Shown piece by piece: positions 8,846 through 16,349 of a stretch of 33,601 nucleotides of DNA. The stretch's first letter is position 1. Every line of letters starts with the position of its first letter. Origin of the DNA: Candidatus Synechococcus spongiarum SH4 (GTDB taxonomy: Bacteria; Cyanobacteriota; Cyanobacteriia; PCC-6307; Cyanobiaceae); NCBI RefSeq assembly GCF_000586015.1, contig NZ_JENA01000001.1, positions 1 to 33,601 on the forward strand. Reading direction: 5' to 3'. The position numbers were made by a program, and so were the translations under genes. The notes under the pieces were generated by a model. It ran no database searches. It saw nothing but the letters and a program-made list of their open reading frames with translations, and had not been told where the DNA came from.

Positions 8846-9706
8846 ATGGCTGCCCTGCTTTGGACCCCGGAACTCCGCCATAACCTAGAACGCTGGCTGC
8901 AGGAGGATCTGGGACGCGGCGATCTCAGCGCCCCTGCCGTGGCGGATGCTCAAGGCTGTGCCGTCTGGCTTGCCAAAGCGCCAGGCCGCTTCTGTGGCGG
9001 CCCATTGGCTGCCCGGTTGTTCCAACTGCTGAACCCGGCGGTGCGGGTGCAGGTGCTGGTGGCGGACGGGAAGGACGTGGTTGCGGGCACGGAACTCCTG
9101 CGCCTCCATGGTCCCGCCGCAGACCTGCTGGCGGGTGAACGGGTGGCCCTGAATCTGGCCATGCGTCTGTCGGGTGTGGCCACGGCCACCGCCCGGTTGG
9201 CGGGGCAACTTACGGGCAGCGGCATCCACTTGGTGGACACACGCAAAACCACACCCGGCCTTCGTCTGCTGGAGAAATACGCCGTCCGTTGTGGGGGTGG
9301 CCTGAACCACAGGATGGGGCTGGATGATGCGGTGATGCTGAAGGAAAACCACCTGGCCTGGTGCGGTGGCATTGTCCCTGCGCTGCAGCGGGTGCGGGCG
9401 CAAGCGCCCTGGCCGGCGCCGGTGATTGTGGAAGCGGAAACCGATGCCGAGGCCCAGGCGGCTGTGGGGGCTGGCGCTGAAGGGGTTCTGCTGGATGAGT
9501 TCACCCCGGAGGCAGTGGAAGAACTAACCCCCAAGCTGCGTCACCTGGCCAGGCAGCGGGGGAAGGCCCTGGTGCTGGAAGTTTCCGGCGTCCAACCCGA
9601 GCAATTGCGGGCCTACGCCGCCTGTGACATTGACCTCATCTCCACCAGCGCTCCTGTGACCCGCTCCTCCTGGCTGGATCTCGCCATGCGCTTCTGCAAA
9701 GCCTGA
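8846..9706 (+). CDS. nadC: Nicotinate-nucleotide pyrophosphorylase (carboxylating), quinolinate phosphoribosyltransferase
   Basis: A 286-residue NadC, which converts quinolinate and PRPP to nicotinate mononucleotide in de novo NAD synthesis. Conserved parts: LQEDLGRGDLS near the start, the RLSGVATATARLAG helix, the active-site segment VDTRKTTPGLRLLEKYAVR followed by GGGLNHRMGLDDAVMLKENH, the VEAETDAEAQAAV strand, and the late barrel elements LEVSGV and DLISTSAPV. The frame is open further upstream to 8678, but ATG 8846 (MAALLWTPELR) gives the normal family length. The gene diverges from the methylase; the alternative methylase ATG at 8847 would overlap this start codon by two bases. Confidence 0.95.
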   Translation: MAALLWTPELRHNLERWLQEDLGRGDLSAPAVADAQGCAVWLAKAPGRFCGGPLAARLFQLLNPAVRVQVLVADGKDVVAGTELLRLHGPAADLLAGERVALNLAMRLSGVATATARLAGQLTGSGIHLVDTRKTTPGLRLLEKYAVRCGGGLNHRMGLDDAVMLKENHLAWCGGIVPALQRVRAQAPWPAPVIVEAETDAEAQAAVGAGAEGVLLDEFTPEAVEELTPKLRHLARQRGKALVLEVSGVQPEQLRAYAACDIDLISTSAPVTRSSWLDLAMRFCKA

Positions 9707-9856
9707 GCAAAACCGGAACCGGGAGTCCAACAGCCGTAACCCTGGATTCCCCAAGAGATGGTCTTTTCCCCCATGTCTCCGCGCCAGGGGATCGGCGGGG
9801 CTGTTCCTGTGGCGCCACAGTCTCCGTCCTGGTCAAGCCCCTGGTCAAGCCCACGT

Positions 9857-10147
9857 TCACCGTGACGGAAGGGTCCCTTGGCCCCCTGATCCGGAATTGA
9901 GATTCTTCCAGGAAGCAACCTGTTTGAGATCGTTGGCTTGCAGGTAGACCCTGGTGATGGTGAGTTCCGGGAAGCGCCGCTCAGCGTCCTTCAAGGTTCC
10001 TCCAACGCTTAACCCTTCCATGAGCAAGGTTCCCGGCCCCCCTAGAGGGTCGATGTAATCAATATGAAAGGAGCGGCGCGGGGCGCTTTTCAGGGGCTGG
10101 TGGGGGTACATGGCCATCGGCGGGACACATGGGAGCCAGGATCCCAT
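9857..10147 (-). CDS. Small hypothetical protein
   Basis: A 96-residue reading frame with a protein-like composition in its second half (FHIDYIDPLGGPGTLLMEGL, then DAERRFPELTITRVYLQAND, then LKQVASWKNLNSGS) and strong preference for G or C in third codon positions, as in neighbouring real genes. No signal peptide, membrane segment or known motif is visible. Internal ATGs at 10117 (MAMYPHQ) and 10111 are equally possible starts, since the first ten residues (MGSWLPCVPP) look less convincing. It converges with nadC, 150 bases away. I do not recognise it; it could also be a remnant of a longer gene. Confidence 0.45.
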   Translation of the reverse strand: MGSWLPCVPPMAMYPHQPLKSAPRRSFHIDYIDPLGGPGTLLMEGLSVGGTLKDAERRFPELTITRVYLQANDLKQVASWKNLNSGSGGQGTLPSR

Positions 10148-10233
10148 GCCTCAACCGTCGAATCTCCTCTTTTCTCCCTTCGGATCATAAAAATTGACCT
10201 GACGCTCCGCTCCGGGCCATTGGCCCCGTTGGC

Positions 10234-10678
10234 CTAAGGCTGACTCCAGGCGCACTCCGCCGTGGTAACGAGGGTGCGTGTGGTAAAATATTCGGTCTCA
10301 TAGGAGCATTGGCCAGTGATATCGGCGTATTTGCCTGTGCCGCCCACCAGGTTCATACGGCCTGTTCCCCCGCTGTTCGCCTCATCCAGGCCCTCCTGTT
10401 TCCTGATTGAGACGAAAACAGCCTATCTTCGCCATGGGCCTGCGTTTCGGTGAGTGCAAGGCCCCGTCAAGCTGATGCCATCAACGGACTCTTCCGAGAA
10501 CACCACACAGGATTGGAGAAAGTTCCGGCCATGTTGAATCTGTTTATAGGAGTAGGCAAAATGACCAACCACAGTAAATTGACCACTGGTTTGCGCGAGA
10601 ACGGGAGACAGGGGCGTTACCAGGCCAGCCATGATCAGCGATGATCAGCCAGGTGGTGGACTTCCGCAAGAAATCCAT
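10234..10678 (-). pseudogene. Decayed secreted small-protein gene, copy A (frameshifted)
   Basis: Pieces of one exported protein are readable across different minus-strand frames. A signal-peptide start MDFLRKSTTWLIIA begins at ATG 10678. The frame then shifts to TPLSPVLAQTSGQFTVVGHF, an AYSYKQIQHGRNFLQSCVVF segment and a stop at 10423. In another frame, 10234-10400 gives GLDEANSGGTGRMNLVGGTG, then KYADITGQCSYETEYF, and ends AECAWSQP before TAG at 10234-10236. The same succession of segments occurs in the neighbouring copy B, so this is a decayed paralogue and not random sequence. The GGTGKY..ITG motif recalls small beta-barrel secreted families (allene-oxide-cyclase-like or DUF3224-like), but that link is inference. 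At least two frame changes make an intact product impossible. Confidence 0.6.
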
Positions 10679-10787
10679 GGAAATGCCATAGAAAAACCAC
10701 TGCTTAGCGTAGTATGGCGTCACGGAAAGAAATCCAATGGGGGCGGGATGCGGAAACGACGGAAGTTGAGCCTTGCCCAGCGTTTGT

Positions 10788-11262
10788 CTAGGGCGTGCTC
10801 CAGTTGCAATCCGCCATCAGTACGCCAAGGCTTGGGATGAGGTATTGGACGTCATAGGTGCAGTGGCTTGTTATGCCCATGTCTTTCCCGTACCGCCAAC
10901 AAGCTCTAGGCGCCCCTCCCCCCTGTTTGGGATCCCATGGGGTCGCCTTGGTTTCTGTAGACCGACATCCAGGCTTAGTCTCCATCTCCACCATCCTCTT
11001 GAGATCGCTCTGAGAACACAACACAGGATCTTAACAAGCTTTGGCCATGGTGGAACAAGGGACCGCTGCTGCTTGTCACCGCTGCGCTGCCTTGCAAACC
11101 GCCCGCTGTAAAAACCGTGCCGTTTTGCTTGAGATTGGTGTAGTTGTAGGTGGAACTGAGCACCATGGAGAATTCCCCCACGCTTGGGGCCAGAACTGGG
11201 GACATTGGCGCCAGCAACACAGCCACCGTCAGCCAGAGTCTTGATTTGCAGAGTATCGCCAT
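10788..11262 (-). pseudogene. Decayed secreted small-protein gene, copy B (frameshifted)
   Basis: This copy opens with a clear signal peptide (SRLWLTVAVLLAPMSPVLAP) and continues VGEFSMVLSSTYNYTNLKQN up to HHGQSLLRSCVVFSE, stopping near 10975. The rest of the ancestral protein continues in other frames: MSVYRNQGDPMGSQTGG, then GEGRLELVGGTGK one frame away, then DMGITSHCTYDVQYL to MADCNW in a third, ending at 10788. Against copy A the matching blocks are SGQF/VGEF, QSCVVFSE/RSCVVFSE, NLVGGTGK/ELVGGTGK, ITGQCSYE/ITSHCTYD and AECAW/MADCNW, in the same order. Copy A also lacks about 20 residues before HGRNFLQ. The start lies 4 bases from the first ATG of the divergent LCP gene. Confidence 0.62.
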
Positions 11263-11265
11263 GGC

Positions 11266-12447
11266 ATGCGGGGGGCGGATTTGTCGGGGAAGCTTAGATC
11301 TGGAAAGCAGACGCTTGTGCTTGAGAGCCGCATATCGGACTCCCGTTGCGGCAAACTATGGTTTCCTGCTCCACCTCAACTGAAGCTGAAGGTCGATCTG
11401 AAGCGCGTCCTGCTCCGCTCCCCATGGCGTTGGGCGCTGCTGTCCCTACCCCTGCTTCTGCTGGTGGCGGTGTTCTGGGGAGGCCAACAGGTTCTCTCAC
11501 CGGAAGCGCGTCACCGCTTCCGCCGCCCTGGCGATGTGGTGTTGCTGGGCATCGATCCCATCGGCGCCAATGCCGACGTGGTGGTTGCGATTCGCCTGCA
11601 GCGCGGCCAAACCCGGATCACCCAGATTCCTCGCGACACCTTTACCCATAGCGAGGCCCTGGGCTCCTGGAAAATCGGCGAGCTGTACAGCCTGGCCGGA
11701 GCCGAGGCTGTTCAAGAAGAGGTGGCCCATCTTGTGGGCGCCGATTTCCCCCACCTTGTGGTGGTCCATGAAGGCGTTGTGGCCGCATTGGTGGACGCCC
11801 TCGGCGGCCTGACCGTCACGGTTCCAACGCGGATGGTCTATCGCGACCGGAGTCAGGGCCTGTTCATCGATCTGGAGCCAGGTCGGCAGAAGCTCAACGG
11901 CCAGCAGGTGGAACAGTTTATCCGCTGGCGTGGTCGGGACGGCGACATCGGTCGACTGGAACGGCGGCAGGAGGTGATCGGCGCCTTGAAGGACGTTTTT
12001 CAGAACCCGGCCACCTGGGCGCGCCTGCCCATGCTGATACAGGTCCTGGAAGAGGAGGTGAAGGCGGGGCAGTTCGTTACCAACCTGGATCTCCAAGACC
12101 TCCCCACCATTGCCAAGCTCTTTACCAGCGGTGGAGCCGTCGTCGATACCCTGCCGGGTCGTGAGGATTACTACAGGGGATTGAGCTACTGGTTTGCCGA
12201 GGAAGGAGATGCGCCCCCTGAACCTGTCGGTCTTTCACCACGGCAAGACTTCCTGCTCCAGCAGCAGGATACCCTGCCCTCCGAGCCTGCCCCGCCCCCC
12301 GAGAGGGGCGCCTTAACCCCTGAGTTTGTACCGCCCGCCCTGCAGGACAGGTTGCCGTTTCCTGCCCCGCCCCCGGTGGTTCCCCCACCCATAAAGCTAC
12401 CCGTAGAGCCCGTGGAGCAGAACAACGATCAAACGGGGGAACCATAA
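11266..12447 (+). CDS. LytR-CpsA-Psr (LCP) family cell-envelope protein
   Basis: Up to 393 residues. A single membrane helix (WALLSLPLLLLVAVFWGG) is followed by an LCP domain: DVVLLGIDPIGANADVVVAI, ITQIPRDTFTH with the conserved Arg-Asp, VVVHEGVVAALVDALGGLTV, LNGQQVEQFIRWR and GRLERRQEVI. LCP enzymes transfer polyprenyl-linked polymers onto peptidoglycan or other envelope acceptors; the cyanobacterial substrate is unknown. The last 90 residues are Pro-rich (PAPPPERG, PAPPPVVPPPIKLP) and probably extended. The first 40 residues before LKLKVDLKRV look unlike a leader, so translation may begin at a later non-ATG codon. It precedes a small membrane protein and three prepilins on the same strand, with a 21-base gap. 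Confidence 0.85.
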   Translation: MRGADLSGKLRSGKQTLVLESRISDSRCGKLWFPAPPQLKLKVDLKRVLLRSPWRWALLSLPLLLLVAVFWGGQQVLSPEARHRFRRPGDVVLLGIDPIGANADVVVAIRLQRGQTRITQIPRDTFTHSEALGSWKIGELYSLAGAEAVQEEVAHLVGADFPHLVVVHEGVVAALVDALGGLTVTVPTRMVYRDRSQGLFIDLEPGRQKLNGQQVEQFIRWRGRDGDIGRLERRQEVIGALKDVFQNPATWARLPMLIQVLEEEVKAGQFVTNLDLQDLPTIAKLFTSGGAVVDTLPGREDYYRGLSYWFAEEGDAPPEPVGLSPRQDFLLQQQDTLPSEPAPPPERGALTPEFVPPALQDRLPFPAPPPVVPPPIKLPVEPVEQNNDQTGEP

Positions 12448-12468
12448 GGGGCAGTTGCGGGCTTTGCC

Positions 12469-12654
12469 GTGCTCCCTTTGGCTTTGATCACCGCCCTCGT
12501 GCTCTGGGGCACTGCGGCGGCGGTGCAGACCTGGGCCCAACTGCGCCACCAGCAGGTGGCGCGCCAGGAGACTGCCCAGCAGCGCGCCGATGCGAATCAC
12601 AACGAACGCATGAGCCACCTTCAGGCCAAGGCCCAGGCTGGCGAGGGTTCATGA
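12469..12654 (+). CDS. Small single-span membrane protein upstream of prepilin genes
   Basis: A 61-residue protein with GTG start, one N-terminal hydrophobic helix (PLALITALVLWGTAAAVQTW) and a charged Gln/Ala/Arg-rich tail likely to be helical (QLRHQQVARQETAQQRADAN). Its stop overlaps the ATG of the first prepilin (TTCATGATG, sharing four bases), so the two are probably translated together. No known motif is seen. The arrangement suggests a role with the minor pilins, for example in assembly, but this rests on position only. Confidence 0.55.
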   Translation: MLPLALITALVLWGTAAAVQTWAQLRHQQVARQETAQQRADANHNERMSHLQAKAQAGEGS

Positions 12655-13277
12655 TGCCCATCCTGAAGAGACAGCCTTTGCGGCTCCACGGCTCCAGGGA
12701 CAGCGCCGGCTTCACCCTGGTGGAGGTGGTGGTGAGCAGCAGCATTCTTGCCTTTGCCCTGGCGGGCAGCTTCCGGGGCTGGAGCCAGGGGCAGGCCCTG
12801 GTGCAACAGGCCAACCAACGACAGGTGCTCCTGGATGCCGTTGAGCAGGACCTGCAACGGCAACAGGGCTTCGTGATTCAGCAGTTGAAGACCAAGGCGC
12901 CCTGGGCGTGTGAAATGCCCCTGGCTGAGCTGCGGGAGAAACTCAAGGCCCTCCCCCATGACCTGCCGGAAACCGTGGAGCGCCAGTGGTTCATGGACGA
13001 TGCATCGCCCGTGCTGGCCATTCGCTATTCCTCCCCCAAATTGCAAGCGCCGCGGGAACGCTTGCTGGCATTCGAGAGAAGAGGTTCCATTTGTGATGAA
13101 GCCGTTTGTGACGACAAAGCCAAAGCCATGGTCACCGGGTCAGGTTCGGGAGACCAGGATCCGGCAGGAGGCGGGATTCAGCCTGGTGGAACTGCTGATC
13201 ACTGCTGTTCTGCTGAGCCTGCTGGCGGGCCTTGTGCTGCCCAGGAGTCAGAACTGGCTGGCGCGGCAACGCCGTGA
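12651..13277 (+). CDS. Type IV prepilin-like protein (minor pilin), possible frameshift near 3' end
   Basis: A class III signal peptide is plain: a short basic leader, then G|FTLVEVVVSSSILAFALAGS, the prepilin peptidase site and hydrophobic assembly helix of type IV pilins and pseudopilins. The soluble part through LAFERR (about residue 143) looks like a normal head domain. After that the frame continues 60 residues with Gly/Ala/Cys-rich sequence overlapping the next pilin gene by 182 bases, which looks like out-of-frame translation. One frame away, TGATGA at 13094-13099 would stop this gene exactly on the next ATG, the usual operon junction. The natural end is thus probably about 13096, with a one-base indel just before it. 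ATG 12651 follows the upstream small gene with a four-base overlap. Confidence 0.75.
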   Translation: MMPILKRQPLRLHGSRDSAGFTLVEVVVSSSILAFALAGSFRGWSQGQALVQQANQRQVLLDAVEQDLQRQQGFVIQQLKTKAPWACEMPLAELREKLKALPHDLPETVERQWFMDDASPVLAIRYSSPKLQAPRERLLAFERRGSICDEAVCDDKAKAMVTGSGSGDQDPAGGGIQPGGTADHCCSAEPAGGPCAAQESELAGAATP

Positions 13278-13650
13278 CGGGGCTGTGCAGTCCCTGTTCC
13301 ATGGTCTGGAGGTGTCCCGGTCGGGGGCGGCGGCCAAGGGCAAAGCCTGTGCCATGGCCCTGACCCCGTCCGGCTGGGGGGAGCCCCTTGACAGCGCTTC
13401 TCCCACCTGCTCCGGCATCCGTGACCTCACCGCCACCGCGCCGGGGCTGCGCATCACCACCAACATGACCCGGGACGTGGAGATTGGCCCCACGGGACTG
13501 TTCAGCGGCGCAGGGGGCACCGTGGTGGTGGGTCACAGGGACCTGACCATGGAGCGCTGCTTCGTGATTGCCCTGCCCCTGGGCACCGTCCGCACAGGGG
13601 TCTACGACAGCGACAAGAACAAGTGCGTCAAACATGAAAAGGACAACTAG
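13096..13650 (+). CDS. Type IV prepilin-like protein (minor pilin)
   Basis: A 184-residue prepilin with leader MKPFVTTKPKPWSPGQVRET, a cleavage site at G|FSLVELLITAVLLSLLAG, and a head domain typical of pseudopilins: NWLARQRRDGAVQSLFHGLE, then SRSGAAAKGKACAMALTPSG. That head pattern resembles GspH/FimT-type minor pilins, which also carry SGW-like motifs and a paired-cysteine C-terminus (here ERCFVIALPLGTVRTG). The frame is open upstream to 12910, but that part is a shadow of the previous pilin, so ATG 13096 was chosen. It ends 17 bases after the next prepilin starts. Likely partners are the type IV pilus or DNA-uptake machinery, encoded elsewhere. Confidence 0.82.
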   Translation: MKPFVTTKPKPWSPGQVRETRIRQEAGFSLVELLITAVLLSLLAGLVLPRSQNWLARQRRDGAVQSLFHGLEVSRSGAAAKGKACAMALTPSGWGEPLDSASPTCSGIRDLTATAPGLRITTNMTRDVEIGPTGLFSGAGGTVVVGHRDLTMERCFVIALPLGTVRTGVYDSDKNKCVKHEKDN

Positions 13651-14332
13651 GCCCTGGGTATTGCCACCTCATTTCAGACAACGGGGCGCCCATCAAGGTG
13701 ACGCTGGCGGCTTCACCTTGATGGAGTTGCTCATCGTGTTGCTGCTGGCCTCGGGATTGGCCCTGGTGTGCTTCAACGCGCTGCTGGCGGACGGGCAGGT
13801 GGTGGGGCGCATGGCCAAGGGTTGGCGGCAGCGACAAGAGCGGGAGCGGGCGTTGGATCTGATCCGTCACGACCTGATCCAGGGAGACGACGTGTTGCTG
13901 AATCCAGCCCAGGCCCAACACCGCTGCTCCATGAACAAGCGCCAGCCGGTGTTGGTGATTGCCACCAAAAAAGCCGGGCCGATCACCTATGCCATCGGTC
14001 CTGCCCCCTCCAGCATTTGGGCCAGCCGCGTGCTGCTGCGTTGTGGGCCGGCCTTCACCAAAGCCGGTGTGTGGAGCCAGAAGGCTTTCTTAAACCGGGT
14101 GCTCATTGACAGGCTCCAACCTCCGGAAACACCATGGCAGCAGTGCCCTACAGCCAGGGGTGTGGAGGTGGGCAACTCCTTCCCCCTCCCCCTGTCCGTC
14201 TGCATGGAGCCCGACACCGGCCTGGTGACGGTTCGCCTCAGCCAGGGCCGGGAGGATTCCACCGCCAGCGCCGTGGTGGGCCTCCACAACCTCGTGGGGG
14301 CAGATTCCCAGGAGGACAAGACAAACAACTGA
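13634..14332 (+). CDS. Type IV prepilin-like protein (minor pilin, PilW/GspJ-like)
   Basis: Starting at ATG 13634 (MKRTTRPWVLPPHFRQ), it has a 28-residue leader ending in G|FTLMELLIVLLLASGLALV, with the expected Glu at +5 of the mature pilin. The long head domain (about 200 residues; RALDLIRHDLIQGDDVLLNP early on) resembles larger minor pilins of the PilW/GspJ sort. Cysteines at HRCSMNK, LLRCGPA, WQQCPTA and SVCMEP could form disulphides. The frame runs upstream to 13568, but that overlaps the preceding pilin and is not needed. The stop lies 60 bases from the stop of the convergent long-leader pilin. Confidence 0.8.
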   Translation: MKRTTRPWVLPPHFRQRGAHQGDAGGFTLMELLIVLLLASGLALVCFNALLADGQVVGRMAKGWRQRQERERALDLIRHDLIQGDDVLLNPAQAQHRCSMNKRQPVLVIATKKAGPITYAIGPAPSSIWASRVLLRCGPAFTKAGVWSQKAFLNRVLIDRLQPPETPWQQCPTARGVEVGNSFPLPLSVCMEPDTGLVTVRLSQGREDSTASAVVGLHNLVGADSQEDKTNN

Positions 14333-14392
14333 ACCCCTGTCCCACGAGGGAGGGAGCAGGGGGCGCAGCACCGCAGGAAGCAAGGAGATGAC

Positions 14393-14971
14393 TCACTTCT
14401 TGGCAGGAGTGGCTTGAATCCTTGTGGCATCGCCACTGGCCTCAATAGCGAATATCCCGCTTTGAGAAAGTGTGATGTTGTTACCCGTGATATTAACTTG
14501 GCATTTATCATTTTGCCGCGTAACGGCCCACTGGATAATTGCATGTTTGGGATCTTTTGCAAGACGATCATACTCCTTGTCACCGGTTTCTGGCATCTTC
14601 CCATTATCAATGAAATAGGAGAGGCAGTAGGACATCAACCCCCGGGCCTGGATATTGGCCGCATTGATCTTGGCCTTGTTCTGTTGCCCCAGAAAAGCGG
14701 GCATGGCCACACTGGACAACACGCCAATGATGACCACAACAATGAGCAACTCCACCAGGGTGAAGCCTGTTGCAGCCGGAGGGTGCTTCCGGCCTGGCTG
14801 GCGCCACGATTGTGACCGCAACGGCAGCCGCCGGGGTCGGGAACCGGGACGGTGGCCACCCATGGGGGCGGGGGCAGGTGTTGGCGGATTGACGTTTGGC
14901 GTCCACCGGCCGGTTTGAGCTTGCCGGAGCAGGTCTAGGGTGAGCTTCAATGCTTGCGAACGGTCAACCAT
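14393..14971 (-). CDS. Type IV pilin (PilA-like) with an unusually long leader
   Basis: Cleavage site and assembly helix are textbook: G|FTLVELLIVVVIIGVLSSVA followed by PAFLGQQNKAKINAANIQA, matching major pilins of cyanobacteria and GspG-like proteins. The short head ends in a Lys-rich tail. The leader is about 69 residues (MVDRSQALKLTLDLLRQAQT and a Pro/Arg-rich spacer) instead of 6-30. ATG 14971 is preferred; ATG 14998 (MGTTAPPF) would lengthen it by nine. The head-encoding part (about 14400-14620) is visibly richer in A and T than the leader and helix region, as if the head had a separate origin. It is convergent to the three minor prepilins, with only 60 bases between the stops. Confidence 0.86.
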   Translation of the reverse strand: MVDRSQALKLTLDLLRQAQTGRWTPNVNPPTPAPAPMGGHRPGSRPRRLPLRSQSWRQPGRKHPPAATGFTLVELLIVVVIIGVLSSVAMPAFLGQQNKAKINAANIQARGLMSYCLSYFIDNGKMPETGDKEYDRLAKDPKHAIIQWAVTRQNDKCQVNITGNNITLSQSGIFAIEASGDATRIQATPAKK

Positions 14972-15085
14972 GGGGAATGGCGGCGCGGTTGTTCCCATGG
15001 TTCCCTCACCTGCCGCGGTTGACCCATGACCCGGATTCCTGCTGGTGAATCCAGCCCCAACGGTGTGGATGGCCATGGGGTGGCC

Positions 15086-15958
15086 ATGGTCTGGCGCTGG
15101 TTCCGCCGCCCCCTGGATACCCTCTCGGCCCGTCTGGCCCGGGTGGGGGTTGTGATGGTGGCCATCTATGGACTGCTGGCCTTGGCGATGCCCCTGCTCG
15201 TTGCCAGTGGTTGGCTTCCTGATCCCAACAGCGGCCTGGAGAATCCCCCCTTTGCGCCCCCCAGCCCGGCCCACTGGTGTGGCACGGACCGGCTGGGGCG
15301 GGATGTGTGTGTCCGCACCATGGCCGGCGCCGGCGTGGCCCTGCAGGTGGTGCTGTTGGCGGTGGCCATGGCCCTGGCGGTGGGTGTGCCGCTGGGCATG
15401 GTGAGCGGCTACATGGGAGGCGCCGTTGATCGGCTGCTGGTGTTGCTGATGGACACCCTCTACACCCTGCCCCTGCTGCTGCTGGCGGTGGTGATGGCGT
15501 TTCTGCTGGGGCGCAGCCTCGTCAACGCGGCGTTGGCGCTTTGTGTGGTGTACATCCCCCAGTACTTCCGCATGGTGCGCAACCAGACGGCTGGGGCCAA
15601 GGCGGAGTTGTACGTCACTGCGGCGCGATCCCTGGGGGCCGGACCGGTGTGGATCCTGCGCCGTTATTTGCTGCGCAACGTGATCACCTCGGTGCCCGTG
15701 CTGATCACCCTCAATGCCGCGGATGCGGTGCTGGTGCTGGGGGGGCTGGGATTTCTGGGGCTGGGGCTGCCGGAAACCGTGCCCGAATGGGGGAGCGATC
15801 TGCAGCAGGCCCTGGTGGCGGTGCCCATTGGCATCTGGTGGACAGCCCTCTATCCCGGCCTGGCCATGTTCGGTCTGGTGCTGGGTCTCTCCTTCCTCGG
15901 AGAGGGGGTGGACGCCTGGTTATCCCGCAGTGAAACCATCGGCCGGGCCGAGCGCTGA
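15086..15958 (+). CDS. ABC transporter permease, DppC/OppC family (peptide or nickel type)
   Basis: A 290-residue integral membrane protein. It shows the OppC-type periplasmic segment GTDRLGRDVCVRTMAGAGVA, about six hydrophobic helices, and the cytoplasmic coupling loop AARSLGAGPVWILRRYLLRN that docks on the ATPase (EAA loop). The C-terminus GLGLPETVPEWGSDLQQAL is also typical. Such permeases work with a DppB-type partner, ATPases and a binding protein; none lies in this window, so the substrate cannot be deduced. ATG 15026 is an alternative start adding 20 residues; I prefer MVWRWFRRPLDTLSARL at 15086 because the first part is not family-like. It is divergent from the long-leader pilin. Confidence 0.88.
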   Translation: MVWRWFRRPLDTLSARLARVGVVMVAIYGLLALAMPLLVASGWLPDPNSGLENPPFAPPSPAHWCGTDRLGRDVCVRTMAGAGVALQVVLLAVAMALAVGVPLGMVSGYMGGAVDRLLVLLMDTLYTLPLLLLAVVMAFLLGRSLVNAALALCVVYIPQYFRMVRNQTAGAKAELYVTAARSLGAGPVWILRRYLLRNVITSVPVLITLNAADAVLVLGGLGFLGLGLPETVPEWGSDLQQALVAVPIGIWWTALYPGLAMFGLVLGLSFLGEGVDAWLSRSETIGRAER

Positions 15959-16028
15959 GTCAACCCTCCCGGCAACGCTAGACTCAAGCCGGATACCCCA
16001 TGGGGAGGCGGGAGCCGCCCTTGTCTTG

Positions 16029-16280
16029 ATGGTGACCCTTCTGTTGCTGGGATTGGCGGTATTCGTGTGGAGCAAGTCGCGCCGCAACAGCGACGAGGTC
16101 ATCGCCATCTTTGAGACGCTGGTGGCCGCCGTGCTGTTGGTTCTGGCCCTGTGCTGTGGCCGCCTCCATCTGCCCCTGGCCTGCCTCCTGTTGGCCTACG
16201 CCCTCCTCTTGCCCCGCTACCCGAGCCGCCAGATCCCGGAACCCAGCGATGGCCGGGACGACATCTTTGTGGAGTTTTGA
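16029..16280 (+). CDS. Small two-helix membrane protein, unknown function
   Basis: An 83-residue protein starting MVTLLLLGLAVFVWSKSRRN with a second hydrophobic region AAVLLVLALCCGRLHLPLAC running into LLLAYALLLPRY, and a short acidic tail DGRDDIFVEF. A helical hairpin in the membrane with basic loops is predicted. The frame is open far upstream but overlaps the ABC permease gene there, so the ATG at 16029 is chosen. It lies 70 bases after the permease on the same strand. I do not recognise a family. Confidence 0.58.
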   Translation: MVTLLLLGLAVFVWSKSRRNSDEVIAIFETLVAAVLLVLALCCGRLHLPLACLLLAYALLLPRYPSRQIPEPSDGRDDIFVEF

Positions 16281-16297
16281 ACGGCAGCGGCAGGGGC

Positions 16298-16326
16298 TTG
16301 CAGCCGGCACAATAATTTGTTAAACT
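16298..16326 (+). promoter_or_regulatory. Possible sigma-70-type promoter
   Basis: TTGCAG at 16298-16303 and TAAACT at 16321-16326 are separated by 17 bases in an A/T-rich pocket of a GC-rich region. Transcription would begin near 16333, leaving a leader of about 17 bases before ATG 16350 and excluding the upstream ATG at 16317. Confidence 0.35.
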
Positions 16327-16349
16327 TTGTGAACCAACCTGTCAGGGCC

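Noticed and set aside
7756-8883. 375-codon plus-strand frame opposite the large methylase
   Set aside because: It lies over well-supported coding sequence on the other strand and carries no motif.
9829-9852. Direct repeat CTGGTCAAGCCC twice
   Set aside because: Short, only two copies, and not linked to any gene end or mobile element.
14393-15274. Longer version of the PilA-like protein starting at 15274
   Set aside because: The extra N-terminal part overlaps the divergent ABC permease and has a shadow-type composition; starts at 14971 or 14998 fit better.
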